Assembly: GCA_954871525.1 (NCBI GenBank)
Contig: OX940864.1
Location: forward strand, 4,148,001 to 4,212,000
Length of the DNA: 64,000 nucleotides
Direction of reading: 5' to 3'
From: Parietaria judaica
Lineage: Eukaryota > Streptophyta > Magnoliopsida > Rosales > Urticaceae
A program made the position numbers and the translations under genes. The notes below the pieces were generated by a model that did no database searches, had not been told where the DNA came from, and saw only the letters and a list, made by a program, of their open reading frames with translations. Of the stretch, positions 1 through 12,353 are shown piece by piece. Positions within the stretch are counted from its first letter, which is position 1. Each line of letters starts with the position of its first letter.

Positions 1-1720
1 CAAGAGTTCTCATGCAAAAATATGCTAGGATTAAATTTTTGACGAGAAATGCCATAGGAAATGCTATAGCATTTCCTACAGCATTTCTTTATTTGACATT
101 TTTTACAACCTTAAATATCGAACCAATTGAAAAATATTTATTTTAGGGCTTATACATTAGAATTTGAATATAACAAGAGTTCTCATGCCAAAATATGCAA
201 GTATTAAATTGTTGACGAGAAATGCCATAGGAAATGCTATAGCATTTCCTATAGCATTTCTTTATTTTACCTTGTTTACGACCTAAAATTCGAACCAATT
301 GAAAAAATAATTATTTTAGGGCTTATACATTGGAATTTGAATATAACAAGAGTTCTCATGCAAAAATATGCAAGGATTAGATTGTTGACGAGAAATGCCA
401 TAGGAAATGCTATAGCATTTCCTATAACATTTCTTTATTTTACATTTTTTACAACCTTAAATTTCGAACCAATTGAAAAAATAATGATTTTAGGGCTTAT
501 TTCATTGGAATTTGAATATAACAAGACTTCTCATGCAAAAATATGCTAGGATTAAATTTTTGACGAGAAATGCCATAGGAAATGCTATAGCATTTCCTAT
601 AGCATTTCTTTATTTGACATTTTTTACAACCTTAAATTTGGAACCAATTGAAAAATTATTATTTTAGGGCTTATACATTAGAATTTGATTATAACAAGAG
701 TTCTCATGCCAAAACATGCAAGGATTAAATTGTTGACGAGAAATGCCATAGGAAATGCTATAGCATTTCCTATAACATTTCTTTATTTTACATTGTTTAC
801 GACCTAAAATTTCGAACCAATTGAAAAAATAATGATTTTAGGGCTTATACATTGGAGATTGAATATAACAAGAGTTCTCATGCAAAAATATGCAAGGATT
901 AAATTGTTGACGAGAAATGCCATAGGAAATGTTATAGCATTTCCTATAGCATTTCTTTATTTTATCTTGTTTACGACCTAAAATTCGAACCAATTGAAAA
1001 AATAATTATTTTAGGGCTTATACATTGGAATTTGAATATAACAAGAGTTCTCATGCAAAAATATGCAAGGATTAAATTGTTGACGAGAAATGCCATAGGA
1101 AATGCTATAGCATTTCCTATAGCATTTCATTATTTTATATTTTTTACAACCTTAAATTTCGAACCAATTGTTAAAATAATGATTTTTAAGATTATACATT
1201 GGAATTTGAATATAACAAGAGTTCTTATGCAAAAATATGCAAGGATTAAATTGTTGACGAGAAATGCCATAGGAAATGCTATAGAAATTCCTGAAGCATT
1301 TCTTTATTTTACATTTTTTACAACCTTAAATTTCGAACCAATTGAAAAAAATAATGATTTTAGGGCTCATACATTGGAATTTTAATATAACAAGAGTTCT
1401 CATGCAAAAATATGCAAGGATTAAATTGTTGACGAGAAATGCTATAGGAAATGCTATAGCATTTCCTATAGCATTTCTTTATTTTACATTTTTTACAACC
1501 TTAAATTTCAAACCAATTGAAAAAATAATTATTTCAGGGCTTATACATTGAAATTTTAATATTACAAGAGTTCTCATGCAAAAATATGCAAGGATTATAT
1601 TGTTGACGAGAAATGCCATAAGAAATGCTATAGCATTTCCTATAGCATTTCTTTATTTTACATTGTTTACGACCTAAAATTCGTACCAATTGAAAAAATA
1701 ATTATTTTAGGGCTTATACA
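1..1720 (+). repeat. Satellite block, paralogue of 11.7-13.6 kb
   Basis: This block matches 11,696 onward at a constant offset of 11,695 to about 1.44 kb, then at an offset about 175 larger because the second copy has one extra monomer near 13.1-13.3 kb. Shared private variants include TTATTTCATTGGAATTTG, CAAGACTTCTCATGC, TTGGAAC-AATTGAAAAATTATT, the GGAGATTG of TTGGAGATTGAAT, and TTCGTACC. Its first ~677 bp also match 9,119-9,795. It contains mixed class A and B monomers. No gene is seen. Confidence 0.85.
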
Positions 1721-3327
1721 TTGTAATTCGAATATAACAAAAGTTCTCATGCAAAAATATGCTAGGATTAAATTGTTGACGAGAAATGCCATAGGAAATG
1801 CTATAGAATTTCCTATAGAATTTCTTTATTTTACATTTTTTACAACCTTAAATTTCAAACCAATTGAAAAAATAATGATTTTAGGGCTTATATATTAGAA
1901 TTTTAATATTACAAGCGTTCTCATGCAAAAATATGCAATGATTAAATTGTTGACGAGAAATGCCATAGGAAATGCTATAGCATTTCCTATAGAATTTCTT
2001 TATTTTACATTTTTTACAACCTTAAATTTCGAACCAATTGAAAAAATATTGATTTTAGGGCTTATACATCGGAATTTGAATATAACAAGAGTTCTCATGC
2101 ATAAATATGCAAGGATTAAATTGTTGGCGAGAAAAGCCATAGGAAATGCTAGCATTTCTTTATTTGACATTTTTTACAACCTTAAATTTCGAACCAATTG
2201 AAAAAACAATGGTTTTAGGGCTTATACATTGGAATTTGAATATAACTAGAGTTCTCATGCAAAAATATGCAAGGATTAAATTTTTGACGAGAAATGCCAT
2301 AGGAAATGCTATAGCATTTCCTATAGCATTTCTTTATTTTACATTTTTTACAACCTTAAATTTCGAACCAATTGAAAAAATAATGATTTTAGGGCTTTTA
2401 CATTGGAATTTGAATAAAACAAGAGTTCTCATGAAAAAATATGCAAGGATTAAATTGTTGACGAGAAATGCCATACGAAATGCTATAGCATTTCCTATAG
2501 CATTTCTTTATTTGACATTATTTACAACCTTAAATTTTGAACCAATTGAAAAAATAATGTTTTTAGGGCTTATACATTGGAATTTGAATATAACAAGAGT
2601 TCTCATGCAAAAATATGCAAAGATTAAATTGTTGACGAGAAATGCCATAGGAAATGCTATAGCATTTCCTATAGCATTTCTTTATTTTACATTTTTTACA
2701 ACCTTAAATATCGAACCAATTGAAAAAATAATGATTTTAGGGCTCATACATTGGAATTTGAATATAACAAGAGTTCTCATGCAAAAATATGCAAGGATTA
2801 AATTGTTGACGAGAAATGCCATAGGAAATGCTATAGCATTTCCTATAGCATTTCTTTATTTTACATTTTTTACAACCTTAAATTTCGAACCAATTGAAAA
2901 AATAATTATTTCAGGGCTTATACATTGGAATTTTAATATTACAAGCATTCTCATGAAAATATGCAAGGATTAAATTGTTGACGAGAAATGCCATAGGAAA
3001 TGCTAGCATTTCCTATAGCATTTCTTTATTTTACATTGTTTACGACCTAAAATTCGAACCAATTGAAAAAATAATTTTTTTAGGGCTTATACATTGGAAT
3101 TTGAATATAACAAGAGTTCTCATGAAAAAATACGCAAGGATTAAATTGTTGACGAGAAATGCCATAGGAAATGCTATAGAATTTCCTATAGAATTTCTTT
3201 ATTTTACATTTTTTACAACCTTAAATTTTGAACCAATTGAAAAAACATGATTTTAGGGTTTATACATTGGAATTTGAATATAACAAGAGTTCTCATGCAA
3301 AAATATGCAAGGATTAAATTGTTGACG

Positions 3328-3371
3328 AGAAATGCCATAGGAAATGCTATAGCATTTCCTATAGCATTTCT
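3328..3371. repeat. 44-bp near-perfect palindrome in the monomer (exemplar)
   Basis: Twenty-one of 22 base pairs are self-complementary about a TA|TA centre; the single mispair is C opposite A, eight bases in from each end. The inner 26 bp are perfectly palindromic. The element is built from 12-bp words: GAAATGCCATAG and GAAATGCTATAG on the left, then the inverted CATTTCCTATAG and a final CATTTC. Each arm is thus itself a direct repeat. It recurs in essentially every monomer across the window and could extrude as a cruciform or fold as a single-strand hairpin. It is the main site of length change in the array. A protein-binding role is possible but not shown. Confidence 0.93.
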
Positions 3372-3398
3372 TTATTTTACATTTTATACAACCTTAAA

Positions 3399-3415
3399 TT
3401 TCGAACCAATTGAAA
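3399..3415 (+). other. CENP-B-box half-match TTTCGAACCAATTGAAA (exemplar)
   Basis: Against the mammalian CENP-B box core NTTCGNNNNANNCGGGN, this segment matches six of nine fixed positions: TTCG, the central A, and one G. The CGGG half is not conserved (TGAA here). The segment is present in most class A monomers. It also holds the palindromes TTCGAA and CAATTG. CENP-B-like proteins derived from pogo transposases exist outside mammals with different sites, so a bound protein is conceivable, but the match may be chance in a short motif amplified by the repeat. Confidence 0.3.
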
Positions 3416-3560
3416 AAATAATGATTTTAGGGCTTATACATTGGAATTTGAATATAACAAGAGTTCTCATGAAAAAATATGCAAGGATTAAATTGTTGAC
3501 GAGAAATGCCATAGGAAATGCTAGCATTTCCTATAGCATTTCTTTATTTTACATTGTTTA

Positions 3561-5099
3561 CGACCTAACATTTTGAACCAATTGAAAAAATAACGATTTT
3601 AGCAATTATACATTGGAATTTGAATATAACAAGAGTTCTCATGCAAAAATATGCAAGGATTAAATTGTTGACGAGAAATGCAATAGGAAAAGCTATACCA
3701 TTTCCTATAGCATTTCTTTATTTGACATTTTTTACAACCTTAAATTTTGAACCAATTGAAAAATTAATTATTTTGGGGCTTATACATTGGAATTTGAATA
3801 TAACAAGAGTTCTCATGCAAAAATATGCAAAGATTAAATTGTTGACGAGAAATGCCATAGGAAATGCTATATAATTTCCTGTTGCATTTTTTTATTTTAC
3901 ATTTTTTACAACCTTAAATATCGAACCAATTGAAAAAATAATGATTTTAAAGATTATACATTGGAATTTGAATATAACAAGAGTTCTCATGCAAAAATAT
4001 GCAAGGATTAAATTGTTGACGAGAAATGCCATAGGAAATGCTATAGAAATTCCTATAGAATTTCTTTATTTTACATTTTTTACAACATTAAATTTCCAAC
4101 CAATTGAAAAAATAATGATTTTAAAGATTATACATTGGAATTTGAATATAACAAGAGTTCTCATGCATAAATATGCAAGGATTAAATTGTTGACGAGAAA
4201 TGCCATAGGAAATGCTATAGAAATTCCTATAGCATTTCTTTATTTTACATTTTTTACAACCTTAAATATCGAACCAATTGAAAAAAATAATGATTTTAGG
4301 GCTCATACATTGGAATTTGAATATAACAAGAGTTCTCATGCAAAAATATGCAAGGATTAAATTGTTGACGAGAAATGCCATAGGAAATGCATTTCCTATA
4401 GCATTTCTTTATTTTACATTGTTTACGACCTAAAATTTTGAACAATTTGAAAAAATAACGATTTTAGCGATTATACATTGGAATTTGAATATAACAAGAG
4501 TTCTCATGCAAAAATATGCAAGGATTAAATTGTTGACGAGAAATGCCATACGAAATGCTATAGCATTTCCTATAGCATTTCTTTATTTGACATTATTTAC
4601 AACCTTAAATTTTGAACCAATTGAAAAATTAATTATTTTGGGGCTTATACATTGGAATTTGAATGTAACAAGAGTTCTCATGCAAAAATATGCAAAGATT
4701 AAATTGTTGACGAGAAATGCCATAGGAAATGCTAGCATTTCCTATAGCATTTATTTATTTTACATTGTTTACGACCTAAAATTTTGAACAATTTGAAAAA
4801 ATAACGATTTTAGCGATTATACATTGGAATTTGAATATAACAAGAGTTCTCATGCAAAAATATGCAAGGATTAAATTGTTGACGAGAAATGCCATACGAA
4901 ATGCTATAGCATTTCCTATAGCATTTCTTTATTTGACATTATTTACAACCTTAAATTTTGAACCAATTGAAAAATTAATTATTTTGGGGCTTATACATTG
5001 GAATTTGAATGTAACAAGAGTTCTCATGCAAAAATATGCAAAGATTAAATTGTTGACGAGAAATGCCATAGGAAATGCTATTGCATTTCCTATAGCATT
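3561..5099 (+). repeat. Satellite block, paralogue of ~13.9-15.2 kb
   Basis: Private variants shared with 13.87-15.2 kb mark this block: TAACGATTTTAGCGATTAT and TAACGATTTTAGCAATTAT, AATTAATTATTTTGGGGC, GCCATACGAAATGC, AATTTCCTGTTGCATTTTTT and GATTTTAAAGATTATAC. Together with 1-1.72 kb it forms a roughly collinear copy of 11.7-15.2 kb, with about 1 kb of intervening monomers different. It includes the 346-bp duplicated dimer at 4.39-5.08 kb. Confidence 0.8.
4388..5079 (+). repeat. Two copies of a 346-bp dimer
   Basis: Copy boundaries are about 4,388-4,733 and 4,734-5,079. Both copies share AATTTTGAACAATTTGAAAAAATAACG spread over two landmarks, GCGATTATACATTGG, CATACGAAATGC, TTTGACATTATTTAC and GAATGTAACAAG. 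The dimer is 2 bp short of 348 because one palindrome has the GCTAGC centre. A related dimer is found at 13.87-14.16 kb. Confidence 0.8.
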
Positions 5100-6441
5100 T
5101 CTTTATTTGACATTTTTTACAACCTTAAATTTCGAACCAATTGAAAAAATAATGATTTTAGGTCTTATACATTGGAATTTTAATATAACAAGAGTTCTCA
5201 TGCAAAAATATGCAAGGATTAAATTGTTGACGAGAAATGCCATAGGAAAGGCTATAGCATTTCCTATAGCATTTCTTTATTTGACATTTTTTACAACCTT
5301 AAATTTCGAACCAATTTAAAAATAATGATTTAAGGGCTTATACATTGGAATTTGAAAATAGCAAGAGTTCTCATGCCAAAATATACAAGAATTAAATTGT
5401 TGACGAGAAATGCCATAGGAAATGCTATAGCATTTCTTAATTTGACATTTTTTACAACCTTAAATTTCGAACCAATTGAAAAAATAATGATTTTAGGGCT
5501 TGTACATTGGAATTTGAATATAACAAGCGTTCTCATGCCAAAATATACAAGGATTAAATTGTTGACGAGAAATGCCATAGGAAATGCTATAGCATTTCCT
5601 ATAGCATTTCTTTATTTGACATTTTTTACAACCTTAAATTTCGAACCAATTGAAAAAATAATGATTTTAGGGCTTATACATTGGAAGTAGAATATAACAA
5701 GAGTTCTCATGCCAAAATATACAAGGATTAAATTGTTGACGAGAAATGCCATAGGAAATGCTATAGTATTTCTTTATTTTACATTTTTTACAACCTTAAA
5801 TTTCGAACCAATTAAAAAAATAATGATTTTAAGTCTTATACATTGGAATTTTAATATAACAAGAGTTCTCATGCAAAAATATGCAAGGATTAAATTGTTG
5901 ACGAGAAATGCCATAGGGAAGGCTATAGCATTTCCTATAGCATTTCTTTATTTGACATTTTTTACAACCTTAAATTTCGAACCAATTTAAAAATAATGAT
6001 TTTAGGGCTTATACATTGGAATTTGAAAATAGCAAGAGTTCTCATGCCAAAATATACAAGAATTAAATTGTTGACGAGAAATGCCATAGGAAATGCTATA
6101 GCATTTCTTTATTTGACATTTTTTACAACCTTAAATTTCGAACCAATTGAAAAAATAATGATTTTAGGGCTTATACATTGGAATTTGAATATAAGAAGAG
6201 TTCTCATGCCAAAATATACAAGGATTAAATTGTTGACGAGAAATGCCATAGGAAATGCTATAGCATTTACTATAGCATTTCTTTATTTGACATTTTTTAC
6301 AACTTTAAATTTCGAACCAATTGAAAAAATAATTATTTTAGGGCTTATACATTGGAATTTGAATATAACAAGAGTTCTCATGCCAAAATATGCAAGGATT
6401 AAATTGTTGACGAGAAATGCCATAGGAAATGCTATAGCATT
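5100..6441 (+). repeat. 671-bp (4-monomer) tandem duplication, two copies
   Basis: The copies are about 5,100-5,770 and 5,771-6,441. Shared variants are the GGTCTTATAC/AAGTCTTATAC segment with GGAATTTTAATATAAC, the AAGGCTATAGC palindrome arm, AACCAATTTAAAAATAATG, and GAAAATAGCAAGAG followed by CATGCCAAAATATACAAG. The unit is 25 bp short of four monomers, explained by two 12-bp palindrome losses and one lost A. Copies differ at scattered single bases, so this is older than the 2,577-bp pair. Confidence 0.8.
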
Positions 6442-7199
6442 TCCTATAGCATTTCTTTATTTTACGTTGTCTACGACCTAAAATTCGAACCAATTGAAAA
6501 AATAATTATTTTACGGCTTATACATTGTAATTTGAATATAACAAAAGTTCTCATGCAAAAATATGCAAGAATTATATTGTTGACGAGAAATGCCATAGGA
6601 ATCCATAGCATATCCTATAGCATTTCTTTATTTTACATTTTTTACAACCTTAAATTTCGAACAGATTGAAAAAATAATGATTATAGAGCTTATACATTGG
6701 AATTTAAAATATAACAAGAGTTCTCGTGTAAAAATATGCAAGGATTAAATTGTTGACGAGAATTGCCATAGGAAATGCTATAGCATTTCCTACAGCATTT
6801 CTTTATTTGACATTTTTTACAACCTTAAATTTTGAAAAAATTGAAAAAATAATGATTTTAGGGCTTATACATTGGAATTTGAATATAACAAGAGTTCTCA
6901 TGCAAAAATATGCAAGGATTAAATTGTTGACGAGAAATGCCATACGAAATGTTATAGCATTTCCAATAGCATTTCTTTATTTGACATTTTTTACAACCTT
7001 AAATTTCGAACCAATTGAAAAAATAATAATTTTAGCGCTTATACATTGGAATTTTAATATAACAAGCGTTCTCATGAAAAAATATGCAAGGATTAAATTG
7101 TTGACGAGAAATGCCATAGGAAATGCTATAGCATTTCCTATAGCATTTCTTTATTTTACATTGTTTACGACCTAAAATTCGAACCAATTGAAAAAATAA
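6442..7199 (+). repeat. Irregular satellite monomers
   Basis: About four monomers of mixed class. One at about 6,600 has a degenerate palindrome, GGAATCCATAGCATATCC, related to GGAATTTATAGCATATCC near 7,810 and 10,387. No gene or insertion is seen. Confidence 0.8.
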
Positions 7200-9776
7200 T
7201 TATTTTAGGGCTTATACATTATAATTTGAATATAACAAAAGTTCTCATGCAAAAATATGCAAGGATTAAATTGTTGACGAGAAATGAAATAGGAAATGCT
7301 ATAGAATCTCCTATAGAATTTCTTTATTTTACATTTTTTACAACCTTAAATTTCAAACCAATTGAAAAATTAATGATTTTAGGTCTTATACATTGGAATG
7401 TTAATATTACAAGCGTTCTCATGCAAAAATATGCAAGGATTAAATTGTTGACGAGAAATGCCATAGGAAATGCTATAGCATTTGCTAAAGCATTTCTTTA
7501 TTTTACATTTTTTACAACCTTAAATTTCAAACCAATTGAAAAAACAATGATATTAGGGCTTATAGATTGGAATTTTAATATTACAAACGTTCTCATGCAA
7601 AAATATGCAAGGATTAAACTGTTGACGAGAAATGGCATAGGAAATGCTATTTCCTATAGCATTTCTTTATTTTACATTGTTTACGACCTAAAATTCGAAC
7701 CAATTGATAAAAATATTGATTTTAGGGCTTATACATCGGAATTTGAAGATAACAAGAGTTCTCATTCAAAAATATGCAAGGATTATATTGTTGACGAGAA
7801 ATGCCATAGGAATTTATAGCATATCCTATAGCATTTCTTTATTTTACATTTTTTACAACCTTAAATTTCGAACAGATTGAAAAAATAATGATTTTAGGGC
7901 TTATACATTGGAATTTAAAATATAACAAGAGTTCTCGCGTAAAAATATGCAAGCATTAAATTGTTGACGAGAAAAGCCATAGGAAATGCTAGCATTTCCT
8001 ATAGCATTTCTTTATTTTACATTGTTTACGACCTAAAATTTTGAACCAATTGAAAAAATAATGATTTTAGGGATTATACATTGGAATTTGAATATAACAA
8101 GAGTTCTCATGCAAAAATATGCAAGGATTAAATTGTTGACGAGAAATGCCATAGGAAATGCTAGCATTTCCTATGGCATTTCTTTATTTTACATTGTTTA
8201 CGGCCTAAAATTCCGATCCAATTGAAAAAAATAATGATTTTAAGGCTTATACATTGGAATTTGAATATAACAAGAGTTCTCATGCAAAAATATGCAAGGA
8301 TTAAATTGTTGACGAGAAATGCCATAGGAAATTGTATAGAATTTCCTAAAGAATTTCTTTATTTTAAATTTTTTACAACCTTAAATTTCAAACCAATTGA
8401 AAAAATAATGATTTTAGGGCTTATACATTGAAATTTTTATATTACAAGCGTTCTCATGCAAAAATATGCAAGGATTAAATTGGTGACGAAAAATGCCATA
8501 GGAAATGCTATAGCATTTCCTATAGCATTTCTTTATTTTACATTTTTTACAACCTTAAATTTCGAACCAATTGAAAAAATAATAATTTTAGGGCTTATAC
8601 ATTGGAATTTGAATATAACAAGAGTTCTCATGCCAAACTATGCAAGGATTAAATTATTGACGAGAAATGCCAAAGGAAATGCTATAGCATTTCCTATAGC
8701 ATTTCTTTATTTTACATTTTTTACAACCTTAAATTTCGAACAGATTGAAAAAGTAACGATTTTAGGGCTTATACATTGGAATTTAAAATATAAAAGGAGT
8801 TCCCATATAAAAATATGCAAGGATTAAATTGTTGACGAGGAATGCCATAGGAAATGCTAATTTGACATTTTTTACAACCTTAAATTTCGAACCAATTGAA
8901 AAAATAATGATTTTAGGGATTATACATTGGAATTTGAATATAACAAGAGTTCTCATGCAAAAATATGCAAGGATTAAATTGTTGACGAGAAATGCCATAG
9001 GAAATGCTATAGCATTTCCTATAACATTTCTTTATTTTACATTTTTTACAACCTTAAATTTCGAACAATTTGAAAAAATAATGATTTTAGGGCTTATTTC
9101 ATTGGAGTTTGATTATAACAAGAGTTCTCATGCAAAAATATGCTAGGATTAAATTGTTGACGAGAAATGCCATAGGAAATGCTATAGCATTTCCTACAGC
9201 ATTTCTTTATTTGACATTTTTTACAACCTTAAATATCGAACCAATTGAAAAATATTTATTTTAGGGCTTATACATTAGAATTTGAATATAACAAGAGTTC
9301 TCATGCCAAAATATGCAAGTATTAAATTGTTGACGAGAAATGCCATAGGAAATGCTATAGCATTTCCTATAGCATTTCTTTATTTTACCTTGTTTACGAC
9401 CTAAAATTCGAACCAATTGAAAAAATAATGATTTTAGGGCTTATACATTGGAATTTGAATATAACAAGAGTTCTCATGCAAAAATATGCAAGGATTAGAT
9501 TGTTGACGAGAAATGCCATAGGAAATGCTATAGCATTTCCTATAACATTTCTTTATTTTACATTTTTTACAACCTTAAATTTCGAACCAATTGAAAAAAT
9601 AATGATTTTAGGGCTTATTTCATTGGAATTTGAATATAACAAGACTTCTCATGCAAAAATATGCTAGGATTAAATTGTTGACGAGAAATGCCATAGGAAA
9701 TGCTATAGCATTTCCTATAGCATTTCTTTATTTGACATTTTTTACAACCTTAAATTTGGAACAAATTGAAAAATTA
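7200..9776 (+). repeat. 2,577-bp (15-monomer) unit, copy 1
   Basis: This segment matches 9,777-12,353 at a constant offset of 2,577, and all open-frame translations that I compared are identical between copies. Private variants include GAAATGAAATAGG, GAATCTCCTATAGAATTTC, ATAGATTGG, GTTCTCGCGTAAAAATATGC, CCTATGGCATTTC and a 24-bp palindrome deletion near 8,859. The unit is 33 bp short of 15 monomers because of palindrome losses. Near identity over this length implies very recent duplication, or an assembly duplication. Confidence 0.9.
8859..8860 (+). other. 24-bp deletion removing the right palindrome arm
   Basis: GGAAATGCTA joins directly to ATTTGACATTT. The 24 bases lost run from the palindrome centre to the end of the right arm. 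The same scar occurs 2,577 bp downstream at about 11,436, so it predates that duplication. Confidence 0.85.
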
Positions 9777-12353
9777 TTATTTTAGGGCTTATACATTATA
9801 ATTTGAATATAACAAAAGTTCTCATGCAAAAATATGCAAGGATTAAATTGTTGACGAGAAATGAAATAGGAAATGCTATAGAATCTCCTATAGAATTTCT
9901 TTATTTTACATTTTTTACAACCTTAAATTTCAAACCAATTGAAAAATTAATGATTTTAGGTCTTATACATTGGAATGTTAATATTACAAGCGTTCTCATG
10001 CAAAAATATGCAAGGATTAAATTGTTGACGAGAAATGCCATAGGAAATGCTATAGCATTTGCTAAAGCATTTCTTTATTTTACATTTTTTACAACCTTAA
10101 ATTTCAAACCAATTGAAAAAACAATGATATTAGGGCTTATAGATTGGAATTTTAATATTACAAACGTTCTCATGCAAAAATATGCAAGGATTAAACTGTT
10201 GACGAGAAATGGCATAGGAAATGCTATTTCCTATAGCATTTCTTTATTTTACATTGTTTACGACCTAAAATTCGAACCAATTGATAAAAATATTGATTTT
10301 AGGGCTTATACATCGGAATTTGAAGATAACAAGAGTTCTCATTCAAAAATATGCAAGGATTATATTGTTGACGAGAAATGCCATAGGAATTTATAGCATA
10401 TCCTATAGCATTTCTTTATTTTACATTTTTTACAACCTTAAATTTCGAACAGATTGAAAAAATAATGATTTTAGGGCTTATACATTGGAATTTAAAATAT
10501 AACAAGAGTTCTCGCGTAAAAATATGCAAGCATTAAATTGTTGACGAGAAAAGCCATAGGAAATGCTAGCATTTCCTATAGCATTTCTTTATTTTACATT
10601 GTTTACGACCTAAAATTTTGAACCAATTGAAAAAATAATGATTTTAGGGATTATACATTGGAATTTGAATATAACAAGAGTTCTCATGCAAAAATATGCA
10701 AGGATTAAATTGTTGACGAGAAATGCCATAGGAAATGCTAGCATTTCCTATGGCATTTCTTTATTTTACATTGTTTACGGCCTAAAATTCCGATCCAATT
10801 GAAAAAAATAATGATTTTAAGGCTTATACATTGGAATTTGAATATAACAAGAGTTCTCATGCAAAAATATGCAAGGATTAAATTGTTGACGAGAAATGCC
10901 ATAGGAAATTGTATAGAATTTCCTAAAGAATTTCTTTATTTTAAATTTTTTACAACCTTAAATTTCAAACCAATTGAAAAAATAATGATTTTAGGGCTTA
11001 TACATTGAAATTTTTATATTACAAGCGTTCTCATGCAAAAATATGCAAGGATTAAATTGGTGACGAAAAATGCCATAGGAAATGCTATAGCATTTCCTAT
11101 AGCATTTCTTTATTTTACATTTTTTACAACCTTAAATTTCGAACCAATTGAAAAAATAATAATTTTAGGGCTTATACATTGGAATTTGAATATAACAAGA
11201 GTTCTCATGCCAAACTATGCAAGGATTAAATTATTGACGAGAAATGCCAAAGGAAATGCTATAGCATTTCCTATAGCATTTCTTTATTTTACATTTTTTA
11301 CAACCTTAAATTTCGAACAGATTGAAAAAGTAACGATTTTAGGGCTTATACATTGGAATTTAAAATATAAAAGGAGTTCCCATATAAAAATATGCAAGGA
11401 TTAAATTGTTGACGAGGAATGCCATAGGAAATGCTAATTTGACATTTTTTACAACCTTAAATTTCGAACCAATTGAAAAAATAATGATTTTAGGGATTAT
11501 ACATTGGAATTTGAATATAACAAGAGTTCTCATGCAAAAATATGCAAGGATTAAATTGTTGACGAGAAATGCCATAGGAAATGCTATAGCATTTCCTATA
11601 ACATTTCTTTATTTTACATTTTTTACAACCTTAAATTTCGAACAATTTGAAAAAATAATGATTTTAGGGCTTATTTCATTGGAGTTTGATTATAACAAGA
11701 GTTCTCATGCAAAAATATGCTAGGATTAAATTGTTGACGAGAAATGCCATAGGAAATGCTATAGCATTTCCTACAGCATTTCTTTATTTGACATTTTTTA
11801 CAACCTTAAATATCGAACCAATTGAAAAATATTTATTTTAGGGCTTATACATTAGAATTTGAATATAACAAGAGTTCTCATGCCAAAATATGCAAGTATT
11901 AAATTGTTGACGAGAAATGCCATAGGAAATGCTATAGCATTTCCTATAGCATTTCTTTATTTTACCTTGTTTACGACCTAAAATTCGAACCAATTGAAAA
12001 AATAATGATTTTAGGGCTTATACATTGGAATTTGAATATAACAAGAGTTCTCATGCAAAAATATGCAAGGATTAGATTGTTGACGAGAAATGCCATAGGA
12101 AATGCTATAGCATTTCCTATAACATTTCTTTATTTTACATTTTTTACAACCTTAAATTTCGAACCAATTGAAAAAATAATGATTTTAGGGCTTATTTCAT
12201 TGGAATTTGAATATAACAAGACTTCTCATGCAAAAATATGCTAGGATTAAATTGTTGACGAGAAATGCCATAGGAAATGCTATAGCATTTCCTATAGCAT
12301 TTCTTTATTTGACATTTTTTACAACCTTAAATTTGGAACAAATTGAAAAATTA
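9777..12353 (+). repeat. 2,577-bp (15-monomer) unit, copy 2
   Basis: This is the direct tandem copy of 7,200-9,776. The junction lies in TTAGGGCTTATACATTATAATTTG near 9,777-9,795. The last ~660 bp (11,696-12,353) also match 1-660 of the window, where the sequence then continues differently. This shows that the right edge of the unit comes from the older block at 1-1.7 kb. Confidence 0.9.

Larger units (their letters stand above)
3284..3457 (+). repeat. Exemplar class A monomer (174 bp)
   Basis: This unit runs from CAAGAG to the base before the next CAAGAG and differs from my by-eye consensus at about one position (ACATTTTATAC for ACATTTTTTAC). With C of CAAGAG as base 1, the parts are: near-direct repeat ATGCAAAAATATGCAAGG at 12-29; TTGACGAG at 39-46; the 44-bp palindrome at 45-88; class A diagnostic block ACATTTTTTACAACCTTAAA near 97-115; TTTCGAACCAATTGAAA at 116-132; and TTTAGGG at 143-149. 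It contains two CpG sites, at GACGAG and TTCGAA. The length is divisible by three, so the one stop-free frame continues from monomer to monomer. Confidence 0.93.
1721..3560 (+). repeat. Irregular satellite monomers
   Basis: About 11 monomers with no clear higher-order period. Several have the shortened palindrome centre GGAAATGCTAGCATTTCC (-2 bp, near 3,000 and 3,520) and one near 2,150 has a 14-bp loss (GCTAGCATTTCTTT). Class A predominates, including the TTATTTGACATT variant. No gene or foreign insertion is visible. Confidence 0.85.

Noticed and set aside
3426..3432. TTTAGGG, the plant-type telomere heptamer
   Set aside because: Only one copy per monomer (in GATTTTAGGGCTT), never in tandem, and often changed to TTTAAGG or ATTTGGG; likely chance.
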